Positions 6,723-10,849 of a stretch of 10,849 nucleotides of DNA are shown here, piece after piece (the stretch's first letter is position 1; every line of letters begins with the position of its first letter). The position numbers were made by a program, and so were the translations under genes. Origin of the DNA: Candidatus Vogelbacteria bacterium CG10_big_fil_rev_8_21_14_0_10_51_16 (GTDB taxonomy: Bacteria; Patescibacteriota; Minisyncoccia; Phycocordibacterales; JACRKE01); contig PCYI01000003.1 of NCBI GenBank assembly GCA_002774795.1, positions 1 through 10,849 on the forward strand, in the 5' to 3' direction. The notes beneath the pieces are model-generated. The model was not told the DNA's origin. It made no database searches and saw only the letters and a list, made by a program, of their open reading frames with translations.

Positions 6723-6754
6723 GGGCGCCCCGAAAGGAGGCGCCCTTAACTTTT
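6723..6754 (+). terminator. Rho-independent terminator of the two-gene unit
   Basis: GGGCGCC (6723-6729) pairs with GGCGCCC (6739-6745) across the loop CCGAAAGGA and is followed by TTAACTTTT. The strong GC stem with a T-rich tail 3' on the plus strand marks the end of the transcript for the two unknown genes. Confidence 0.8.
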
Positions 6755-6760
6755 CCACAA

Positions 6761-6791
6761 CCTCATTTAGTAGCCTTGCTACTAAATGAGG
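6761..6791. repeat. Left hairpin end of the Y1 element
   Basis: A perfect 14-bp stem (CCTCATTTAGTAGC with GCTACTAAATGAGG) closes on a CTT loop. Positions 6763-6791 are identical to 7492-7520. The 3' arm contains an in-frame ATG (6786) and a GAGG that could act as the transposase ribosome binding site, so folding may affect translation. Confidence 0.85.
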
Positions 6792-6803
6792 TATCATGTG
6801 TCC

Positions 6804-7484
6804 ATGGGATCACGACCTTTCACTTTCACCAACAACGAGTACTATCACATCTACAATCGAGGCGTGGATGGGCGTCTTATAGCCAAAGACCAATTTGACA
6901 GCACCAGATTTGTAAAAAGCTTGGTGCTATTCAACAACAAACTTCCGCTTGGAAGTATATACGAGTACGAGCGCCGACAGACCTCTATGTTTGAAGGCCA
7001 GCAACTTAATCGGCAGTTTATCCTAGACAAGCCCATTGTACAGATAATTTGCTACTGCTTAAATCCAAACCATTATCACTTGATAGTTAAACAGATTAAG
7101 GAGGGTGGCATAAGTTATTTTATGCAGAAATTAGGAACCGGCATCACTCTGCACTTTAACGAGCGACATAAGCGTCGAGGAGCGCTCTTCGAGAGCAAGT
7201 TTAAGGCCCGCCCTATTGATGACAACGATTATCTTCTCCACGCGAGCGCATATGTAAATCTGAATAATCGCGTACACAGAATCTCGGGAAAAAATCTTGA
7301 ACTGGTACGGTCGAGCTTCGATGAATATAAAGAAAGTAGAAAGGGTATTTGCGCCAAAGATATAATTCTTGGGCAATTTAAAGGTGCTTCTGAATATGTA
7401 AAATTTTGTGAAGAGTCATTTGAGCTGATGCTACAAGCTAAAGACGACCAAGCAGAACTTAAGGCCATTGAGTTTGAACAATGA
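6804..7484 (+). CDS. REP-associated/IS200-like Y1 transposase (RAYT)
   Basis: The 226-residue product is a Y1_Tnp HUH endonuclease that cuts and rejoins single-stranded DNA at hairpins. It shows the family start NEYYHIYNRGVDGR (11-24), the metal-binding His-x-His in NPNHYHLIV (His90, His92), the FESKFKARPIDDNDYL segment and the likely catalytic Tyr150 in HASAYVNLNN, where most relatives have YIHLNP. Length and motif order are complete, so the enzyme may be active. An in-frame ATG at 6786 would add six residues but lies in the left hairpin arm; 6804 gives a more family-like N-terminus, with GAGG 12 nt upstream. The gene is downstream of an intrinsic terminator and is probably expressed weakly by itself. 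Confidence 0.88.
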   Translation: MGSRPFTFTNNEYYHIYNRGVDGRLIAKDQFDSTRFVKSLVLFNNKLPLGSIYEYERRQTSMFEGQQLNRQFILDKPIVQIICYCLNPNHYHLIVKQIKEGGISYFMQKLGTGITLHFNERHKRRGALFESKFKARPIDDNDYLLHASAYVNLNNRVHRISGKNLELVRSSFDEYKESRKGICAKDIILGQFKGASEYVKFCEESFELMLQAKDDQAELKAIEFEQ

Positions 7485-7489
7485 TATCT

Positions 7490-7520
7490 AGTCATTTAGT
7501 AGCCTTGCTACTAAATGAGG
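7490..7520. repeat. Right hairpin end of the Y1 element
   Basis: A 12-bp stem (TCATTTAGTAGC, 7492-7503, with GCTACTAAATGA, 7507-7518) has a CTT loop and a trailing GG. It is identical over 29 nt to the left end. It lies six bases after the transposase stop and contains the stop codon of the convergent peptidase gene. Confidence 0.85.
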
Positions 7521-8080
7521 TCGGTGAAGATGGCGAAGCGACGCCATTCCACCCTGAAATTAGTGACAGGGATGCGGCGGGTCTCGCCGGGAAGACCGTT
7601 CGTGTCAGGGTCGTGGACAATGAGAGTGTGGGGGTTAGTTGTCACTCCCTCGTATCCAATGACAAGCACCATGTGAGTTTTACCAGGCAGGCGTTGCCGA
7701 CCAGGGACAGAGACAATCGCTGGTCGACCGGAGTTAATCTCTCCAATAATCTTTGAAACTCCATGCTCTAAAAGCGCATCTGAATAATAACCAGCTTGAT
7801 AGGCAGGCAACGCGGCGGGGTCGGCGGTGCGAAACTCCTGACTGTAGGCGGGAAATCCATGATTGCGCAGGAGTATGACGAGGTGCGCGTGCGACCAGCC
7901 GTGAGAGGTAAAGCCACCAATGCTCTCCCCTTCGCGAATAAGCTCGTCTACACTCGGAAGTCTACCTGGCACTAGAAAATCGCCCATCATTTTTATGGCC
8001 GCGATAGCGCAGGCCCGCTCCTTCCAGTAGGGGTCTGTGGCGGACTGCTGTTGAGAGATGTAGGGAACCGGGAGGTGCAT
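7511..8080 (-). CDS. Papain-like cysteine peptidase, C39-like family (Peptidase_C39_2)
   Basis: The 189-residue product begins VPYISQQQSA, a typical start of C39-like domains with the oxyanion-hole Gln10. Cys24 in ERACAIAAIKMMG is the expected nucleophile, His136 in GKTHMVLVIGYEG the base, and Asp157 in LIVHDPD the third residue, so the active site looks complete. Members usually cleave peptides or cell-wall and bacteriocin-type substrates, often outside the cell. No signal peptide is seen, and an in-frame TAG in the upstream repeat prevents an N-terminal extension. The last codons (CTC ATT TAG) lie in the right hairpin of the transposase element, so the native C-terminus may have been replaced. 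The gene follows pheT by 97 nt on the same strand. No Shine-Dalgarno sequence is present. Confidence 0.85.
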   Translation of the reverse strand: MHLPVPYISQQQSATDPYWKERACAIAAIKMMGDFLVPGRLPSVDELIREGESIGGFTSHGWSHAHLVILLRNHGFPAYSQEFRTADPAALPAYQAGYYSDALLEHGVSKIIGEINSGRPAIVSVPGRQRLPGKTHMVLVIGYEGVTTNPHTLIVHDPDTNGLPGETRRIPVTNFRVEWRRFAIFTDLI

Positions 8081-8084
8081 AGGA

Positions 8085-8116
8085 AAATTGTTAAATTGCT
8101 AAATTGTTAAATTGTT
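8085..8116. repeat. Octamer tandem array, AAATTGTT x4
   Basis: Units AAATTGTT, AAATTGCT, AAATTGTT, AAATTGTT begin four bases upstream of the peptidase start codon. They match the degenerate octamers at 3069-3100, which lie at the same distance from a start codon. Confidence 0.88.
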
Positions 8117-8168
8117 GCATACCGGTATCGTTGCGTGGAGCAGTCTAAACATGCAACAATTTAACAAT
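8103..8168. repeat. 18-bp perfect inverted repeat downstream of pheT
   Basis: ATTGTTAAATTGTTGCAT (8103-8120) is the exact reverse complement of 8151-8168, with a 30-nt spacer. One arm is part of the octamer array. In pheT orientation this forms a long AT-rich stem ten bases after the stop codon. It could end or process the pheT transcript, although no separate U-tract is visible. Confidence 0.8.
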
Positions 8169-8177
8169 GCCCGACGT

Positions 8178-10685
8178 TTAACGAACGGTCCAACCTTTGG
8201 CGGCAATGTCCGCAGAGATATCATCCATAATGGCGGACACCTCCTCACCCTCAAGGGTGCGGTCGGAGGCCTGGAAAACGAGTCGGTAAGCAAAGGAGAT
8301 TTGCCGTACTGCATCCTCGTTTATTTTCTCAAAGCGGTCAAAAAGGCGTGTGGCAACAAGGAGCACCCCAGCCCTTACTTTTGCTATGGAAAGCACCTCC
8401 GCCCCTGCTCGCTCATCGGGCACCCAGACGGAGATGTCGCGAGTAGAGAAAGGATAGGGAGAGAACTCTTTATAGGCAACGCCCCTAGCCATGCGTCTTG
8501 GAAGGTCGGCGTATGTTTTCGGCTCCGGCAAATCCTCTATGGCTAGAGAAAGGTCGGTTTCCGCGACTCCTTCGACACTTGTCTGCACTACCGGGTCGCG
8601 CACCCCGAGCGCCCGCAAAACCTCTTCGAGTACGTGACGCGCCTCGGCGGAGGCATCGTGCTTCTTGCCGACCTTCTCCACCGCGAGCGCCACCGACAAC
8701 CACTCACGGGCAGTGGTGAAGACATGGCCGACTTCAAACATGCGTACCTGCGAGACACCCAGCAGGTCTTTATTCACCACATTACGAGCGAGAGCCGTGG
8801 CGAGGCCATCGGAAAGATTGGTACGTAAGTACGCCTTGTCGGCCGCTATCGGATTCCTCATCTCCACCGCTGTCTGCGGGTCACCCTTGAGAGAGTCTTG
8901 GATCGGCCCCGCGTCAAATGTGTAAGTCATCACTTCGGAGCAACCACGCTCGAGCAGTTTCGCCGACAGCAGCTCGGCATAGTAGCACAGCTTATTTACC
9001 TGCGCTGGGGCCCCTAATGGAGGCATTACACTTTTAATTTTATCATAGCCGTAAACACGGCCAATCTCCTCGACCAGGTCCGCACTGGTACCGCCGGTCA
9101 AAAAACCGCGACTCGAGCGTAGGTCAACCCGTTCGTGGGGCGCCGTCACAACATAACGCTCTCCGTCCGAGAGGACGCGCCGATATCCAACGATGTTTGC
9201 AAACTGTTTGCTTCCGGTAAACTTCTCAATGACCACCTTGCCGTGCTCGCTCGCGGCGTGAAGCACCTCTCCATTTCCAAGATACATACCACAGTGGTCT
9301 ACCCCCTCCGGCACCTTGGCACCTTTCATGTAATCCACTGTTTCGCTATACAAACTTTTGACCGTCTCGCGAAAGGTTTCATGCACGGCCCCGTCGTAAT
9401 CCGGCTTTTGCCGCACGGTGCCGGTATTGGAGAAGATCAGATCTCCGGGGCACAGTTCGTCAGCGGTGACCGGAGTGCCAAACACAAACTGGTCGACAGA
9501 CACTCTCGGAATCTGCACACCCACCTCAGCGCATAGATATGCCATTAGTGAAGAGCAATCAAAGTAATCCGGGGCATCGTAGGAGAGCCGGACAGGGTTC
9601 TTATAGGGCACGCCGACCAGCCCCTTCCCGGTCACAAGGGCTATCTCTATTGGCTCGACTTTTTTCCACTGAAAGCCACAGTATTTTTTGTAACGATTAA
9701 GAATCTCCTCCACCTCAGACGATGACAACACCGTCCCCAAACTCTCATTGATCTCAGAAAGAGTCGTCCCGAGCTTAAAAGGATTGGCCTGCATGGGAAA
9801 AATATCCGCGACCGGGCCAACCTTGGTCTCCTTGGTACCAGCAAGTTCGAGGATGAGCGCCGTGAACATTTCCATGGCCCGCTCTGCTAGTATAGGCGAA
9901 ATGCCATGCTCAAAACGCATCGAGGCGTCTGTCCTGATACCAACACGTCTGTAGCTTTTACGCAGAGCTCGGGGAGAAAAATTCGCAGACTCAAGAACGA
10001 GATTCACTGTCCCCTCTTCAACCCCGACTCCGGCGGCTCCTTTGATTCCGGCAAGGCCGAGAACTTTTTCGCCATCACTTAAAATCAAATCGTCTTCGGT
10101 CAACTCCAGATCCTTGTTATCCAGTGTCTTCATCTTTTCACCGCTTTTGGCGGGTCTCACTTCTATAATCGGGCCAGACTCACCCTTTGCCAGCAAATCG
10201 GCGTCGAAAGCATGCAGGGGTTGGTTTAAAACGAACATCACATAGTTAGCGGCGTCAACAACATTATTAATGGACCGCTGGCCGATGGCCTCTAGCCGCT
10301 CCTGGAGCCAAGTGGGCGAAGTAGCGACCCGAATATTTGTGACACTCCTACCCATGTAACGCGGACAAAGAACGCTGTCGAGGACTGTCACTTCCGGCGA
10401 GCCGATTTCTTGGGAAACCTTTACCTTAGAAAAAGTGTCGAGAGCATACGGCACGTCTAGATGTAGAGCCACCTCCTTGGCCACCCCTCCATGACACAAA
10501 GCGTCAGCGGCGCGGTGAGAAAGAATATCAATATCAAGAATAACATCCTCTTTGCCACCCGCGAGTTTAATTTTCTCAACACTCTCAACCTGGAAGGAGC
10601 CCATGGTCAGGGCATCCGCCACCTTTTCGGGAGGGGGAAGTTTTCCGTTAAAGTAACTTTGTAGCCAGTTGTAGGAAATCTTCAT
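8178..10685 (-). CDS. pheT: Phenylalanyl-tRNA synthetase beta subunit with an inserted NlpC/P60 domain
   Basis: With PheS, PheT charges tRNA-Phe and edits mischarged tRNA in the cytosol. The 835-residue product starts MKISYNWLQSYF and passes directly to DVILDIDILSHRAADAL (about 47-63), so the EMAP/OB tRNA-binding domain of most bacterial PheT is absent. B3/4 follows (about 105-285, with LNQPLHAFD and TDASMRFEHG), then B5 (about 300-560). B5 is split after EEILNRYKKYCGFQWKK (326-342) and resumes at RYVVTAPHERVDL (510-522) and DLVEEIGRVYGYDKI. Between these lies a complete NlpC/P60 peptidase domain. The class II core-like module (NKLCYYAELLSAKLLERG...) and the C-terminal FDX-ACB domain (from about 741: YPFSTRDISVWV, LFDRFEKI, DRTLEGEEV) are intact. 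The reading frame is unbroken throughout. I do not recognise pheS immediately upstream. No Shine-Dalgarno sequence precedes the ATG. Confidence 0.95.
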   Translation of the reverse strand: MKISYNWLQSYFNGKLPPPEKVADALTMGSFQVESVEKIKLAGGKEDVILDIDILSHRAADALCHGGVAKEVALHLDVPYALDTFSKVKVSQEIGSPEVTVLDSVLCPRYMGRSVTNIRVATSPTWLQERLEAIGQRSINNVVDAANYVMFVLNQPLHAFDADLLAKGESGPIIEVRPAKSGEKMKTLDNKDLELTEDDLILSDGEKVLGLAGIKGAAGVGVEEGTVNLVLESANFSPRALRKSYRRVGIRTDASMRFEHGISPILAERAMEMFTALILELAGTKETKVGPVADIFPMQANPFKLGTTLSEINESLGTVLSSSEVEEILNRYKKYCGFQWKKVEPIEIALVTGKGLVGVPYKNPVRLSYDAPDYFDCSSLMAYLCAEVGVQIPRVSVDQFVFGTPVTADELCPGDLIFSNTGTVRQKPDYDGAVHETFRETVKSLYSETVDYMKGAKVPEGVDHCGMYLGNGEVLHAASEHGKVVIEKFTGSKQFANIVGYRRVLSDGERYVVTAPHERVDLRSSRGFLTGGTSADLVEEIGRVYGYDKIKSVMPPLGAPAQVNKLCYYAELLSAKLLERGCSEVMTYTFDAGPIQDSLKGDPQTAVEMRNPIAADKAYLRTNLSDGLATALARNVVNKDLLGVSQVRMFEVGHVFTTAREWLSVALAVEKVGKKHDASAEARHVLEEVLRALGVRDPVVQTSVEGVAETDLSLAIEDLPEPKTYADLPRRMARGVAYKEFSPYPFSTRDISVWVPDERAGAEVLSIAKVRAGVLLVATRLFDRFEKINEDAVRQISFAYRLVFQASDRTLEGEEVSAIMDDISADIAAKGWTVR
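9159..9665 (-). other. NlpC/P60 peptidase domain embedded in PheT (residues about 341-509)
   Basis: The segment matches the NlpC/P60 fold in order: a VGVPY start, then YFDCSSLMAYL with the nucleophile Cys377, IPRVSVDQF, the ELCPGDLIF strand, and DHCGMYLGNGEVLHA with His464 and His476. The 12-residue spacing between the two histidines is that of MepS/Spr-type enzymes, so the Cys-His-His triad appears complete. The domain ends near VGYRRVL, as stand-alone members do. The common DCSG motif is DCSS here. About 35 extra residues (RQKPDYDGAVHETFRETVKS onward) separate the PGDLIF strand from the first histidine. Stand-alone members cleave peptidoglycan stem peptides outside the cell; here no export signal exists. 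Boundaries are estimated by comparison with ordinary B5 sequences. Confidence 0.88.
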
Positions 10686-10764
10686 GTTTTTTGTTACGTC
10701 ACGTCACGTGTGTAAACAATAGGGGTTCATGTCCCAGTCTAAACCTACCCCACCCCAACCCTCC
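10686..10764 (-). promoter_or_regulatory. pheT upstream region
   Basis: The 79 nt before pheT contain a small pentamer repeat (ACGTC, ACGTC, ACGTG at 10696-10710) enclosed by GTTAC and GTAAAC, which could form an imperfect hairpin. No clear promoter and no Shine-Dalgarno are present. A TATTGT with TTTAGA 16 nt upstream (minus strand) is only a weak promoter candidate. I see no T-box signature. Confidence 0.3.
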
Positions 10765-10849
10765 TTACAGGAGCTGTACACCTTTTCGAGCTTTTCCTTC
10801 GAGTACTCGGAAAACCTCTGAAAAGGTCTTGCGACTTGGGTCCCTGTCC
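10765..10849 (-). CDS. Possible 3' end of an unidentified minus-strand gene
   Basis: One minus-strand frame is open from the window edge to a TAA at 10765-10767, giving 27 codons ending RKGVQLL with a protein-like charged composition. It is too short to assign and does not resemble the PheS C-terminus. A second minus-strand frame is also open for 34 codons, and a 30-codon plus-strand ORF (10729-10821) with AGGGG ahead of its ATG overlaps it, so coding is uncertain. The stretch also contains complementary segments CCTTTTC/GAAAAGG (10781-10787 with 10820-10826) and the palindrome CGAGTACTCG. Confidence 0.28.
   Translation of the reverse strand, partial: DRDPSRKTFSEVFRVLEGKARKGVQLL

Larger units (their letters stand above)
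6761..7520 (+). mobile_element. Y1-transposase element with hairpin ends (IS200/REP-RAYT-like)
   Basis: About 760 bp hold a single Y1-type transposase gene between two copies of the same 29-nt palindrome (6763-6791 and 7492-7520), both in the same orientation as judged by the CTT loop. The layout (one HUH/Y1 gene, subterminal hairpins, no long inverted terminal repeats, no obvious target duplication) is that of IS200/IS605-type or REP-associated single-strand transposition. The exact cleavage points cannot be fixed from one copy. Confidence 0.75.

Noticed and set aside
6786..6803. Earlier transposase start at 6786
   Set aside because: The ATG is in the arm of the left hairpin and adds residues not typical of the family. 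It cannot be excluded completely.
10686..10849. T-box or other aminoacyl-tRNA synthetase leader upstream of pheT
   Set aside because: No T-box core sequence, specifier loop or antiterminator/terminator pair is visible, although short complementary segments occur.

Overview
The window looks like a chromosomal segment of a small-genome bacterium of the candidate phyla radiation (Patescibacteria, Parcubacteria-like). This is an inference from several traits: a GyrB and a PheT with the streamlined character of that group, a PheT with no N-terminal EMAP/OB tRNA-binding domain, start codons without Shine-Dalgarno sequences, and intergenic spaces filled with 7-8 nt tandem repeats and palindromes. 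No rRNA or complete tRNA gene is present to confirm the lineage. Five complete or nearly complete genes are on the minus strand and three are on the plus strand.

From left to right: an oligopeptidase B gene (minus) runs off the left edge after its catalytic serine. Next is a minus-strand gene for a secreted or envelope protein with a signal peptide and one C-terminal membrane helix. A spacer with an octamer array and a cluster of palindromes separates it from gyrB (minus). The spacer upstream of gyrB is divergent. It holds a heptamer array touching the gyrB start, an extended -10 gyrB promoter with a perfect DnaA box, and a plus-strand promoter followed by a structured leader. That leader precedes two plus-strand genes of unknown function (150 and 160 aa), which form a self-contained unit ending in a good intrinsic terminator.

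Right after the terminator is a compact mobile element: a Y1 (IS200/REP-associated) transposase between two identical 29-nt hairpin ends. Its right end supplies the stop codon of the next gene, a minus-strand C39-like cysteine peptidase. Upstream of that on the minus strand is pheT, the beta subunit of phenylalanyl-tRNA synthetase. The last 164 bases hold the pheT upstream region and possibly the 3' end of another minus-strand gene. I do not recognise pheS there.

The most striking observation is inside pheT. A complete NlpC/P60 cysteine peptidase domain of about 165 residues, with an apparently intact Cys-His-His triad, is inserted in frame into one loop of the B5 domain. The same PheT lacks the usual EMAP domain. 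A second papain-like cysteine peptidase (C39-like) is encoded immediately downstream in the same orientation. Other points worth a second look are the hairpin-flanked transposase and its overlap with a host gene end, the structured leader with the unknown two-gene unit, and the 7/8-mer arrays placed directly against start codons.
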